NCBI GenBank assembly: GCA_021741145.1 | Contig: JAIOYK010000004.1 | Span: 1 to 64,000, forward strand | Length of the DNA: 64,000 bases | Direction: 5' to 3' | Source: Rhodospirillum sp. | Lineage (GTDB): Bacteria; Pseudomonadota; Alphaproteobacteria; Rhodospirillales; Rhodospirillaceae | In this document: positions 1 through 8,020 of the stretch, one piece after another | How positions within the stretch are numbered: the stretch's first letter is position 1 | Layout: each line of letters starts with the position of its first letter | Program-made: the position numbers and the translations under genes | The notes under the pieces: generated by a model | The model's database searches: none | What the model was told of the DNA's origin: nothing | What the model saw: the letters and a program-made list of their open reading frames with translations, nothing else

Positions 1-1
1 C

Positions 2-103
2 GCTACCCGCTATCTGGGATCGTATCTCAAGTGGTTCCATCTCATCGCCCTGCACTCCAATCCAACCCCCCGCTACTGCCTGCGCGCCGCGATGGGGGCA
101 TGA
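2..103 (+). mobile_element. 3' end of an IS1595-type transposase gene (partial)
   Basis: The window opens inside a reading frame of 33 residues ending in TGA at 101-103. The peptide contains the stretch ATRYLGSYLKWFHL, followed by a short Pro/Arg/Ala-rich tail. This resembles the C-terminal end of ISXO2-like (IS1595 family) DDE transposases, where a G-V-A-T-K-Y-L..YL-W-like motif follows the last catalytic residue. The catalytic part lies outside the window, so it is unknown whether the element is intact. A terminal inverted repeat could not be identified because only one end is visible. The family assignment is by pattern memory only. Confidence 0.5.
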
Positions 104-409
104 TCGTCCGCATCAATGCGATTTATGAATAGAGCCTATTTTATTTCTCCGCGTAGTGTTGACCGCATAAGTGCGAATTCTCAAAACATAACCGAACATA
201 TATAGACTAATTGACACAACAAGGCAATCCCCACATCGACCTCAAACGCATTTCCCTATGCGGTTTTGACTCCCCCGGCTTCTCGCCTAAAGCACGAGTC
301 CGATCGGATCGCGGAGCAAGTGCTTGTGGCTTCGGACTTGACTTCGCGGACCTGGGGTCGAAACTGCGGACGTTCTCTATACGTCGCCAAAGCGAATTGG
401 ATCATATCC
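104..409. other. Intergenic region between the IS remnant and the dehydrogenase gene
   Basis: This stretch of about 300 bases is AT-richer than its surroundings between roughly 120 and 215. It probably includes the IS end and the promoter of the gene starting at 410. An AT-rich stretch around 198-206 (ATATATA) could serve as a -10 region, but no convincing -35 partner is placed. Frames open through it, but none shows protein-like composition, so I call no gene. Confidence 0.4.
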
Positions 410-3358
410 ATGACTCAGGCCATGCCCGCGCCGCCCCCATCCACCCGAAAAACACCGTCCTGGCAAGAGGTTGGGGCACAATTGGGCGCCGCCCTGACGG
501 GCGCGGGCTTCCGGGGCGACCTGCTGGTCGATTGGGGATCGCGGGTGACGGCCTCCACGGACAACAGCATCTATCAGATCGTACCCGATGCCGTGGCCTG
601 CCCCCGCGACAAGGAAGACCTGAAGTGCTTCCTGGCGGTCCTGAACGGCTCTGTCTTTCAGCATATCGCCCTGACCGGACGGGGCGGCTCCACCGGCACC
701 AATGGCCAGGGATTGAACGGCGGAGTCGTCGTCGATTTCCGCCGATACATGAACCGGGTCCTCGCCGTGGACCCCGAAGGCCACTGGGTCGACGTCGAGC
801 CCGGTGTGGTCCTGGATCAAGTCAACGCCGAGCTGAAAGCCATGGGGCGCGATGTCTTCTTTGCCCCGGACACCTCGACGGCCAGCCGGTGCACCATTGG
901 CGGCATGGTCTCCACCGATGCCTGCGGCCAGGGCTCCCGGGTCTATGGAAAAACCGGGGACAACGTGCTGGAGCTGGACGTCCTGCTGGTCAATGGCGAC
1001 GAAGCCCACCTGCGCCCCCTGAAGGGCGCCGAACTCGACGCCCTGCGCGGTGCCAACGACAGCGCCTCCCAGGCCCTGCGCGTCGCGCTCGAGGCGTGCG
1101 ACGAAGGCGGCCCGGCGCTGACCGAACGGATTCCCAAGATCACCCGCCATTTCGTCGGCTATGATCTGATCAACGCCCGGCCCGAACCGGATGTCTTCGA
1201 CCCCGTGCGTCTGGTGGTGGGGGCGGAGGGAACCCTGGCCCTGGTCACCGCGGCCCGCCTCAAGCTGACTCCCATCCGGGCCCACAAGCGTCTGGTGGTG
1301 GTGGCCTATGGGGATTTCGACGCCGCCCTGGCCTCGGCCCGGGCCTTGCTGGCCCACGACCCGGACGCCATCGAAAGCCTGGACGATACCGTCCATACCC
1401 TGGCCCACAAGGCGGGATACCTGGACCTGTTGCCGGAAACCCTGCGCAGACCGGATGCCAATGGCCGGGTCCCCGTATCCAACTACGTGGAATTCGGTGG
1501 CGAGGACCCCATGGCCCTGGACGCCCGGGTCGCCGTTCTCATCGCCGCCTTGGAGAAGGAACCCTCGGTCGTTGGCTGGCATGTGGCCCAGTCGCCGACG
1601 GATATCGCCAAGATCTGGTCCATCCGCAAATCCTCCGTCGGCCTGCTGGGCGGGTCGGAGGGACGGCGGCGGCCCGTGGCCTTTGTCGAGGATTGCGTGG
1701 TCCCGCCGGAAAACCTGCGCGCCTTCGTCGCCGACTTCCGCGCCCTGCTGGACGGGGAAGGCCTCCGCTACGGCATGTTCGGCCATGTGGACGTGGGCTG
1801 CATCCATGTCCGCCCCGCGCTCGACATGAGCACGGCGGAGGATCAGGCGCGCATGAAAACCCTGTCCGACGCCGTCGTCGCCGTGGTGCGCAAGCATGGG
1901 GGCATCTTCTGGGGCGAACATGGCAAGGGCGTGCGCGGCCAATATCTGCCCGAAATGGTGGGACCGGAGGTTTACGCCGCCTTTGGTCGGATCAAGAAGG
2001 CCTTCGACCCGGGCAATCGGCTGAACCCAGGCAAGCTGGTGACCCCCGACGCCGATCCGGAGCGACTCTACAAGATCGACCAAACCCCCTTCCGCCTGCC
2101 CAACCCCGCGGATGACGCCGACCCCTACGCCGATGCCTTCCGCTGCAATGGCAACGCCCAATGCCAAGCCTATGCCGCGGCCATCCCCATGTGCCCCAGC
2201 TATAAGGTCACCGGCGACAAGCGCCACTCCCCCAAGGGCCGGGCCGACCTGCTGCGCGCCTGGCATGGAATGGTGGAGGCCAAGGATCCGGAAGCCAAAA
2301 CCGTGGCCGAGGATGTGTTCTCCGCCCTGGACGGCTGCCTGGGCTGCAAGGCCTGCCTGTCGAGCTGTCCCATCCATGTGGACGTGCCCGAATTGAAGTC
2401 CCTGTTCCTGGATCACTATTATCAAACGCGGGCACGGGGCTTGGGCGACCGGTTGGCCGCCGCCCTGGAAGGCCTGAGCGCCCTGGCCACGGACTCCCCT
2501 CTGACCGCCAACGCCCTGTCCCGCCTGGGTGCCCCCCTCGTCGCCCGGGCCGCCGGTCTGGTGGACATGCCGCGCTTCTCCACCCCCCCCCTGACCAAGC
2601 GCCTGGCCAAACGCGGCCTCGCGCCCCAGGCGCCGGAGGCCGTCATCGTCGAGGGCATGCGCCCCGTCCTGTTCATCCAGGACTCGTTCACCTCCCCCTT
2701 CGACGCCGGGGCGGTGGAAGCCGTGGTGGCGGGCCTCTCGGCCCTAGGCTACACGCCCCGGGTGGTCGCCCTGTTCCCCACGGGCAAGGCCCTGCACGTC
2801 AAAGGCTACCGGTCTCGATTCCTGAAGGTCGCCAGGGCCGCCAAGGCGAAGTTGGACGCCTTACCCAAAGGAACGCCCAGACTCGGCGTGGACCCCAGCG
2901 CCGTCCTGCTGTTCCGTCAGGAATACGCAAAGGCCGAATTGGCCCCCGCGGAGCCGGTGCTTCTGGTCCAGGAGTTCCTCGCCCAGGAGGCCGAGGCGGG
3001 CGTTCCCTGGCCCCAAGCCCCCGCCGGAGCGCCTCCGGTACGGATCATGCTCCATTGCACGGAGCGCACGGCCCTGCCCGCCTCGGGTAAGCTGTGGACC
3101 ACCATTCTGGCGGCCGTGGGCTTGAAGGCCGAGGTGCCCGAGGCCGGATGCTGCGGCATGTCGGGCATTTACGGTCACGAGGCCCGCAACAGAGAGACCA
3201 GCGCGGCCCTATGGGAGATGAGTTGGACGGTTCCGGTGAACGGGGCGACCGGGCCTGTCGCGGCCACGGGCTATTCGTGCCGGTCCCAAGCCAAGCGCCT
3301 GGAAGGAAAGACCCTCCCCCATCCGCTGGCGATCCTCGCCAATTTGGTGGGACCCTGA
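410..3358 (+). CDS. FAD-linked oxidase / 4Fe-4S protein, D-2-hydroxyglutarate or D-lactate dehydrogenase-like (YdiJ type)
   Basis: The product is 982 residues, close to the length of E. coli YdiJ. The N-terminal half is a PCMH/vanillyl-alcohol-oxidase FAD-binding module with the motif TGRGGSTGTNGQGLNGG, followed by an FAD-oxidase C-terminal domain ending in GNRLNPGKL. The C-terminal third is a GlpC-like iron-sulfur module. It has cysteine clusters CNGNAQCQAYAAAIPMC and CLGCKACLSSCP, then a CCG domain with LHCTERT and EAGCCGMSGIYGHE. Such proteins oxidise D-2-hydroxyacids at the membrane and pass electrons through the Fe-S clusters to quinone. The in-frame ATG at 410 is preferred because upstream codons have no family-like sequence; no strong Shine-Dalgarno is seen, and ATG 422 is an alternative. 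The exact substrate cannot be decided from sequence. Confidence 0.85.
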   Translation: MTQAMPAPPPSTRKTPSWQEVGAQLGAALTGAGFRGDLLVDWGSRVTASTDNSIYQIVPDAVACPRDKEDLKCFLAVLNGSVFQHIALTGRGGSTGTNGQGLNGGVVVDFRRYMNRVLAVDPEGHWVDVEPGVVLDQVNAELKAMGRDVFFAPDTSTASRCTIGGMVSTDACGQGSRVYGKTGDNVLELDVLLVNGDEAHLRPLKGAELDALRGANDSASQALRVALEACDEGGPALTERIPKITRHFVGYDLINARPEPDVFDPVRLVVGAEGTLALVTAARLKLTPIRAHKRLVVVAYGDFDAALASARALLAHDPDAIESLDDTVHTLAHKAGYLDLLPETLRRPDANGRVPVSNYVEFGGEDPMALDARVAVLIAALEKEPSVVGWHVAQSPTDIAKIWSIRKSSVGLLGGSEGRRRPVAFVEDCVVPPENLRAFVADFRALLDGEGLRYGMFGHVDVGCIHVRPALDMSTAEDQARMKTLSDAVVAVVRKHGGIFWGEHGKGVRGQYLPEMVGPEVYAAFGRIKKAFDPGNRLNPGKLVTPDADPERLYKIDQTPFRLPNPADDADPYADAFRCNGNAQCQAYAAAIPMCPSYKVTGDKRHSPKGRADLLRAWHGMVEAKDPEAKTVAEDVFSALDGCLGCKACLSSCPIHVDVPELKSLFLDHYYQTRARGLGDRLAAALEGLSALATDSPLTANALSRLGAPLVARAAGLVDMPRFSTPPLTKRLAKRGLAPQAPEAVIVEGMRPVLFIQDSFTSPFDAGAVEAVVAGLSALGYTPRVVALFPTGKALHVKGYRSRFLKVARAAKAKLDALPKGTPRLGVDPSAVLLFRQEYAKAELAPAEPVLLVQEFLAQEAEAGVPWPQAPAGAPPVRIMLHCTERTALPASGKLWTTILAAVGLKAEVPEAGCCGMSGIYGHEARNRETSAALWEMSWTVPVNGATGPVAATGYSCRSQAKRLEGKTLPHPLAILANLVGP

Positions 3359-3381
3359 GGCTGCGGGGATCCCGAGGGTTC

Positions 3382-3410
3382 GGGAGGAACCGGTCGGATT
3401 GGCTCCTCCC
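3382..3410. terminator. Stem-loop between convergent genes
   Basis: An inverted repeat pairs GGGAGGAaCC with GGcTCCTCCC across a 9-base loop, 24 bases after the stop of the dehydrogenase and just before the stop of the convergent monooxygenase-like gene. There is no T tract, so it is a candidate bidirectional terminator only. Confidence 0.4.
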
Positions 3411-3419
3411 CCCCCTTCA

Positions 3420-3728
3420 TCACCCGTAGTCCGGACCTTCGTGGGTCAGGCGGCGCCATTGATCGACGACCTTGTCGTCGATCCAGGCTCCGACCCTCTT
3501 AATGAAGTCCTTGTACCGCTCCGTTTCCCTATGGGCACGGAACCCGTCCTCGTCGCGGTAAACCTCGTAGAGGAAGAAGCAGGTGGGGTGGGCGGTGTCG
3601 GTACAGACGTCGAACAGGACGCAAGCGTCCTCCTCGGCGCGGCATCCCATGGCATGGGCCTCGATGGCCTGCCGGAACTCCTCGACGCTGTCGGAGTGGA
3701 TGCGGTAGGTAACGGTCACGACGAACAT
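3420..3728 (-). CDS. Antibiotic biosynthesis monooxygenase (ABM)-fold protein
   Basis: The product is a 102-residue protein starting MFVVTVTYRI. It has the ABM/quinol-monooxygenase pattern: a first beta strand, a helix (VEEFRQAIEAHA), then FFLYEVYRDEDGFRAHRET and a final helix with KDFIKRV. These are small dimeric ferredoxin-like-fold proteins, some of which oxidise quinols or polyketides without cofactors. The start at 3728 follows GGAGAA; a longer frame upstream lacks family-like sequence. It is convergent with the large dehydrogenase and divergent from the DUF1489 gene. The substrate is unknown. Confidence 0.75.
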   Translation of the reverse strand: MFVVTVTYRIHSDSVEEFRQAIEAHAMGCRAEEDACVLFDVCTDTAHPTCFFLYEVYRDEDGFRAHRETERYKDFIKRVGAWIDDKVVDQWRRLTHEGPDYG

Positions 3729-3816
3729 TGGGGCGCGTTCTCCATGATTTCGGAGCCCCAATATAAATGGTGGATCCGCCCTCCGTATCAAAAATCCGTA
3801 ACATGGGAGCGAAAAG

Positions 3817-4242
3817 GTGTCGGGTCGGTCTCATTTGATCAAAATGTCCGTGGGCAGCGAGACCGTAGTCGGCCTCGCCCAATGGCAGGCCCTCCGCCTG
3901 GAGACGGCCGGAGAGCTGATCCATCCCACCCGTATGATGCCCAAGCGGGCCGCGGAAATCCTCGGTGGAGGTTCGATTTACTGGGTCTTCCTCAAGGCCA
4001 TCCGGGTCCGCCAGCGGATCCTCGACCTGCGGGCGGAGGAGGACGCCGACGGCCGAGCTTTTTGCGCCATCGTCCTGGACCCCGCCTTGATCGAGGTGGA
4101 GAACTGGCCCCACCGGGCCTTCCAGGGATGGCGTTACCTTCCCGTGGCCAAGGCCCCGCCGGACCGCGGTCCCGTTGGGTCCATCGATCCTGCCATGCCC
4201 GAGGAAATGGCCCGGGATCTCAGGGACCTGGGGTTCCTGTAA
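3817..4242 (+). CDS. DUF1489 family protein
   Basis: The product is 141 residues with a GTG start at 3817, preceded by GGGAG at 3805-3809. The N-terminal HLIKMSVG and the later IYWVFLKAIRVRQRILDLR, followed by an EVENWPHRAFQGWRYL block, match the alphaproteobacterial DUF1489 family. Members are usually single-copy, soluble, about 140 residues long and of unknown function. The divergent small monooxygenase-like gene starts 88 bases away and the two may share a promoter region. No catalytic motif is evident. Confidence 0.75.
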   Translation: MSGRSHLIKMSVGSETVVGLAQWQALRLETAGELIHPTRMMPKRAAEILGGGSIYWVFLKAIRVRQRILDLRAEEDADGRAFCAIVLDPALIEVENWPHRAFQGWRYLPVAKAPPDRGPVGSIDPAMPEEMARDLRDLGFL

Positions 4243-4258
4243 CCCCTTCATCCCCTCC

Positions 4259-4447
4259 CTACTTATCCACATCCGGCGGCGTTAAGGTAACCGAGTTGTC
4301 ACCGGGATCGACGGTTACGATGCCAAAAAGGGATACATCGTCGCGCCTATCCCGGAGGGTATCGGTTACCGCCCAGGTCGCCAAGCCCAGGGCAACGACA
4401 GCGATACCGATAGCGATACCGGACGTCACGTTCAGATTCATGTTCAT
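4259..4447 (-). CDS. Small single-pass membrane protein
   Basis: This is a 62-residue protein with an N-terminal hydrophobic helix (residues about 9-27, GIAIGIAVVALGLATWAV), a short basic patch (TLRDRRDD) and a C-terminal tail of beta/polar character. The ATG at 4447 has GGAGTG about 6 bases upstream. A longer frame exists further upstream, but it is the shadow of the plus-strand gene at 4638. The function is unknown. It sits divergently from the stress-type cassette that follows, with a 190-base shared intergenic region. Confidence 0.6.
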   Translation of the reverse strand: MNMNLNVTSGIAIGIAVVALGLATWAVTDTLRDRRDDVSLFGIVTVDPGDNSVTLTPPDVDK

Positions 4448-4561
4448 GGGAGCACTCCGTTTCCGTTCCGCGGTTGGGACATCCCCGTAAATCACGGGCG
4501 GTCCTGTCAGTTCAAACGCTGGATCTGAGTCACAAGTTCGAAAAAAGAAGAAAATTATTGG

Positions 4562-4587
4562 GCAACCTACCGCCCCATCCCCGCGTT
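4562..4587 (+). promoter_or_regulatory. Candidate EcfG-type (general stress sigma factor) promoter
   Basis: GCAAC at 4562-4566, 17 bases, then CGTT at 4584-4587 matches the alphaproteobacterial EcfG consensus GGAAC-N16/17-CGTT with one mismatch. It lies 50 bases before the first gene of a cassette whose family members are commonly stress-induced. Such short motifs occur by chance, so this is a candidate only. Confidence 0.3.
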
Positions 4588-4637
4588 TGAATGATGGAAC
4601 GCCCAAAATAAAGGTTTGATAGGAAAGGGAAGACGCC

Positions 4638-5039
4638 ATGGATTCATCGACGCACGTGGATGAAGCCGTCTTAAATACACACGAATCACCTTCCTCTGCT
4701 CTCGACACCTTGCTGGGAGAAACCAGAGATCTTGCCCTGAACATGGCCGAGCGGGAGAAGGACGCGCTATCCCAAGCCATCGCCCGGCGGGCCCAGGCCC
4801 TGAAGGCGGCCTCCGCCCCCTTCCGGGACACGGACCCCGCCCTCGCCGATGGCCTTCTGGAGATCGCCGAGGAAGTGGCCCGGCGCGCGGCCCATCTGGA
4901 AGCCCGACCCTTGCCGGATCTGATGGATGACGCTGGAGGCTGGATCAGGGACAACCCCATCCTGGCCCTGGGCGCGGCGGCCCTCGTCGGCGTCGCCGCC
5001 GGACGATTGTTGCGTGCCGGAACGGGGCCGGATACCTAA
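4638..5039 (+). CDS. DUF883/YqjD-like membrane-anchored helical protein
   Basis: The product is 133 residues, with a long amphipathic helical region (about residues 20-95, rich in Ala, Glu and Arg) and a C-terminal hydrophobic segment (ILALGAAALVGVAAGRLL). This layout is that of ElaB/YqjD (DUF883) proteins, which are stress-induced inner-membrane proteins; some bind ribosomes in stationary phase. The start has GGAAAGGGAAG upstream. It is the first gene of a same-strand cassette with a holin-X/YqjE-like gene and a DUF3618-like gene, mirroring the yqjD-yqjE arrangement of enterobacteria. Confidence 0.65.
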   Translation: MDSSTHVDEAVLNTHESPSSALDTLLGETRDLALNMAEREKDALSQAIARRAQALKAASAPFRDTDPALADGLLEIAEEVARRAAHLEARPLPDLMDDAGGWIRDNPILALGAAALVGVAAGRLLRAGTGPDT

Positions 5040-5094
5040 CCCCATTTTCCCCGCCCGTCCCCCATCGGGACGCTTCCGGCAAGGACGACGATAC

Positions 5095-5475
5095 ATGACG
5101 GAACGCCTTCGTGGACTGGCGAGCCTGGGAGCCGCGCTCACTGATCGGATCGCCCCACTTGCTCGCGAGGTCCTCTCCCGACTGGAAGCGGAGGCCCGCG
5201 CGGCCCTCGCCGACACCGGTCGGGGCTTGGTCTGGGCTCTGGCGACCCTCTGCTTGGCGACCCTCGCCTTGGGTTTCCTGGCCGCGTCCCTGGCCCTGGC
5301 CCTGATGGACCACCTCCCCCCTTGGGCCGCGGTGGGGACCATTGGATTGGCTCTCGCCCTGGCCGCGCTCCTCGCATCGGGACGGGCCCGCCAATTGCTC
5401 GGGCCGGATCCAACCGAGGACCCGCCCTATCCGGCCCGGCCCGAAGTGGACCGGGAATCCGATTCGGCGGCATAG
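5095..5475 (+). CDS. Phage holin family / YqjE-like membrane protein
   Basis: The product is 126 residues, beginning MTERLRGLASLGAAL. A helical N-terminus leads into two hydrophobic segments (about residues 42-65 and 70-93) separated by MDHLPPW, then a polar Pro/Glu-rich tail. This is the layout of the DUF1469/holin-X (YqjE) family found next to DUF883 genes. The ATG at 5095 has AAGGAC upstream; the frame is open further 5' but overlaps the preceding gene in another frame. It is probably co-transcribed with its neighbours and is not a sign of a prophage. Confidence 0.65.
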   Translation: MTERLRGLASLGAALTDRIAPLAREVLSRLEAEARAALADTGRGLVWALATLCLATLALGFLAASLALALMDHLPPWAAVGTIGLALALAALLASGRARQLLGPDPTEDPPYPARPEVDRESDSAA

Positions 5476-5569
5476 GCGCGTCGGACGTTCCTCGACACCA
5501 ACCAAAAGCGGAACCAAGGGTCGGCTCCACAAGACCCGCGGTTCCGAACGTTAGAGACTGGAGACGAGA

Positions 5570-6307
5570 ATGACGACCCATCACAACGGAACCAAGATCC
5601 CAAGCATGGACACCATCACCCGGGCAGCCACGCGAACCGCGATCGACGCGGGCACCGTGGCACGCCGCAACTGGTTACCTCTTGGTCTGATCGGCGCTGG
5701 ATTGGCCTGGATCACCACCCGCGCCATCCTCGACGGCCGAACCCAGGCCCGACACACCCACGCGGAGGACGCGACCCTGGCGGGTGACACCCTTGGTATC
5801 CTGGAGGAAGCCGAAGCCATCGGCGATCCGAAACGGGACTCGGAAACCATCGACGCCAAGGATGAAGGGCGGGAAGACGCCCAACGGCCCCCTGGTCAAA
5901 CCTCTTACGTTGAGCGGTTCGAAGGTCGGGTCAAGGACCAGATGGACAAGGCCAGCCGCGTGGCGCGCCGAGCCAAGGACGAAGGTGTGCACCAGGGCGA
6001 GGAGATCGTCGCCCGGGCCAAGCAGACCGGCGCACGGATGCAAGACGGACTGAGCCGTGACCTGAAGGAACGCCCGCTACTGTATGTTGGCCTGGGCGTG
6101 GTGGCTGGAACCGCCCTTGGATTGGCCCTGCCCCCGTCCCGGGCGGAACGCCGAATCATAGGCTCCAGGATCAAGGCGACCCGAAAACAGGCGGAACAGA
6201 AGATCCATGACGAGTTGGAGCGGGTCCAACGGTCCGTATCCCCCCCCTCCCCCGAGGAGCGGGACGACGCCACCCGCGCCCGCCAAGACCAAGGCGGCCT
6301 GCACTGA
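5570..6307 (+). CDS. DUF3618-like helical membrane protein
   Basis: The product is 245 residues. An N-terminal hydrophobic helix (residues about 35-50, WLPLGLIGAGLAWIT) is followed by a charged linker and a long basic/acidic helix (RVARRAKDEGVHQGEEIVARAKQ). A second glycine-rich membrane segment (LLYVGLGVVAGTALGLAL) carries a charged C-terminal coil. DUF3618 proteins from alphaproteobacteria share this type of layout and have been described as nutrient-deprivation or stress related. The start is preceded by GGAGACGAGA. It ends the cassette and is followed by a strong terminator. Confidence 0.55.
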   Translation: MTTHHNGTKIPSMDTITRAATRTAIDAGTVARRNWLPLGLIGAGLAWITTRAILDGRTQARHTHAEDATLAGDTLGILEEAEAIGDPKRDSETIDAKDEGREDAQRPPGQTSYVERFEGRVKDQMDKASRVARRAKDEGVHQGEEIVARAKQTGARMQDGLSRDLKERPLLYVGLGVVAGTALGLALPPSRAERRIIGSRIKATRKQAEQKIHDELERVQRSVSPPSPEERDDATRARQDQGGLH

Positions 6308-6352
6308 AGTCTGCACTGAAGACAGAGTTTAGCTGTCCCCTCCCCGACTCCC

Positions 6353-6384
6353 CCCTCCGCGGCTCGTCGCGGAGGGCTTTTTTT
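6353..6384 (+). terminator. Rho-independent terminator of the stress-type cassette
   Basis: A perfect 9-bp stem CCCTCCGCG/CGCGGAGGG with a 6-base loop is followed by C and seven T residues. It ends just before the stop of the convergent LysR gene. Confidence 0.85.
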
Positions 6385-6385
6385 G

Positions 6386-7306
6386 TTAGCCAGCCCGATC
6401 CCAATAGGGAGGCTTGCCGATGTGGTCGGCCAGGAAGTCGATGAAGGCCCGGACCTTGGGCGACAAATGGCGGTTTTCCGGAAAGACCACATGGATGCCG
6501 CTTTCCAGGCTGGTCGGTGACATCAGCCAGTCCTTGAGCAGCGGAACAAGTCGTCCGGCGGCCACATCCTCATAAACCATCCAGGTGGGCAACATGGCCA
6601 GACCAGCCCCCCCCAGGATCATCTTGTGCAGACATTCACTGTTGTTGGACGATACCGGGCCGGTCACGGTCATTTCCAGGCGCTCTCCATCCTTTTCGAA
6701 GACCCAGCTTTGATGTCCCGGCCGGTACCGGTAGACCACGCAATGGTGGTGCATCAAATCCTGAGGCGTCCGTGGCGTGCCCTGGCGACGGAGATACTCC
6801 GGCGCGCCATAGACCAACCGACGATTGTCCGCCAACCGCCGGGCCACCAGCGTGGAATCCCGCAGGGCGCCAATGCGCACGGCCACGTCAACGCCTTCGT
6901 CGATCAGGTCGATGAACTGGTCGGACAGGGAAAGCTCCACCGTCACATCGGGGTAGCGGGCCAGGAACAGGGGCAGGGCCGCGGCGACGTGGTAATTGCC
7001 GAAACCAACCGGGGCGTTCAGCCGCAGGGTGCCTCGGGGCGCGGATTCCAAGGAGGTCACCGCCTGGGTGGCATCCTCGACGTCCAACAGGATCCGCTGG
7101 ACCCGTTCATGGAACAGGCCACCGGCCTCGGTCAGGCTCAGCTTGCGGGTCGTCCGGTTGAACAATTGCGTCCCCAGACTATCCTCCAAGGCGCTGATTT
7201 GGCGGGAAACGGAGGATGGCGCCATGCCGAGAACGCGGCCCGCCTCTGAAAAGCTCCCCGCGTCCACGACCCGAGTGAAAAGGCGCATTCCGGTCAGAAT
7301 ATCCAT
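6386..7306 (-). CDS. LysR family transcriptional regulator
   Basis: The product is 306 residues, normal for LysR regulators. The N-terminal winged helix-turn-helix spans about residues 3-62 (FSEAGRVLGMAPSSVSRQIS, then LGTQLFNRTTRKLSLTEAG). The C-terminal periplasmic-binding-like effector domain begins at about residue 90 and includes VDVAVRIG. The NRTTRKLSLTEAG and DVAVRIG pattern places it in the large CrgA/DhcR-type subgroup. The nearest divergent genes are the small paralogues at 7514 and 7743, which are possible targets. The effector is unknown. Confidence 0.9.
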   Translation of the reverse strand: MDILTGMRLFTRVVDAGSFSEAGRVLGMAPSSVSRQISALEDSLGTQLFNRTTRKLSLTEAGGLFHERVQRILLDVEDATQAVTSLESAPRGTLRLNAPVGFGNYHVAAALPLFLARYPDVTVELSLSDQFIDLIDEGVDVAVRIGALRDSTLVARRLADNRRLVYGAPEYLRRQGTPRTPQDLMHHHCVVYRYRPGHQSWVFEKDGERLEMTVTGPVSSNNSECLHKMILGGAGLAMLPTWMVYEDVAAGRLVPLLKDWLMSPTSLESGIHVVFPENRHLSPKVRAFIDFLADHIGKPPYWDRAG

Positions 7307-7513
7307 TCGAAACCCCGTCCGATCACTTCAAAAGTGGAAAAAGCACCGCCGAACCATAGCCTTAGGTCCATTTATGCTGCTTTGCAAAAAACGCACAGGA
7401 GATTGTCCCATATCGTGCGTTCTCATTCCACGCTTCCCAACCTATTTTCAAGTCAACGAAACAATGGAGGAAGCGCCTCTGGACGGTCTCGCACTCAGAG
7501 GAGTTTCAACATC

Positions 7514-7714
7514 ATGGGTACCAATATGGATCACAAGACGTTCTACCGGGCCATCGATGGCCGCGCCGACATCGACCTCATCGTCCGCCAGGCGCGCCTG
7601 GCGCAGTCCCGGGCCATCCGGGCCTGGTTCCACGGCTTGCTGGAGCGGCTGTTGACCGCCAAGGCTCCCGCCTCTTCCGGCCCCGCGGCTTCCAGCAACG
7701 CCGCCGCCCACTGA
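7514..7714 (+). CDS. Small protein, first of a tandem paralogous pair
   Basis: This 66-residue protein starts MGTNMDHKTFYRAIDGR, with AGAGGAG about 8 bases before the ATG. Its core, IVRQARLAQSRAIRAWFHGLL, recurs in modified form in the next small gene, which suggests a local duplication. The motif, a helical Arg/Ala-rich stretch followed by aromatic W-F and LL, recalls short membrane-interacting helical proteins common in alphaproteobacteria, but I recognise no named family with confidence. The C-terminus is Ala/Ser-rich and probably disordered. Confidence 0.55.
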   Translation: MGTNMDHKTFYRAIDGRADIDLIVRQARLAQSRAIRAWFHGLLERLLTAKAPASSGPAASSNAAAH

Positions 7715-7742
7715 ATACCGGCGAGGAAAGGACTGACAGACC

Positions 7743-7916
7743 ATGGATAGACGACCCCTGGGCGATCCGCCCACCGAGCAGGTTGACCACGACGCACTGC
7801 TTCGCCAAGCCCGGCTCGATCATGGGATCTTCATGCGGAGCCTCTGCCGCGGCTTGGTCAAGCGTCTGCGTGGCGATGGCTTTTCCATGAATCCCAGCGA
7901 GGCGAACGCACGGTAA
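7743..7916 (+). CDS. Small protein, second of a tandem paralogous pair
   Basis: This 57-residue protein starts MDRRPLGDPPTEQVDHDALL, 28 bases after the previous stop, with AGGAAAGGA about 10 bases upstream. Its core LLRQARLDHGIFMRSLCRGL aligns with IVRQARLAQSRAIRAWFHGL of the upstream gene (R-Q-A-R-L conserved, then a hydrophobic helix ending in G-L). The pair shares spacing and a single downstream terminator, so it is probably one transcript. The function is unknown. Confidence 0.5.
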   Translation: MDRRPLGDPPTEQVDHDALLRQARLDHGIFMRSLCRGLVKRLRGDGFSMNPSEANAR

Positions 7917-7963
7917 ATCCCGTGCACACGCCATGCCCCAAAGCAGGCGCCATGCCAAGGAAG

Positions 7964-7998
7964 AAAGGGAGGGTCCGGACTGGACCCTCCCTTTTTTT
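7964..7998 (+). terminator. Rho-independent terminator after the small paralogue pair
   Basis: A 13-bp stem AAAGGGAGGGTCC/GGACCCTCCCTTT with a 5-base loop runs into seven T residues. It also lies just beyond the stop of the convergent cytochrome c' gene and may serve both strands. Confidence 0.85.
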
Positions 7999-8020
7999 GT
8001 TCGCCGTGGCGAAGCCTGGC

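Noticed and set aside
377-2425. Minus-strand 682-codon frame over the FAD/Fe-S dehydrogenase
   Set aside because: No recognisable motifs; antisense to a well-supported gene.
5095-5475. Holin-like gene as evidence of a prophage
   Set aside because: It belongs to the chromosomal YqjE-type family next to DUF883 genes; no other phage genes are present.
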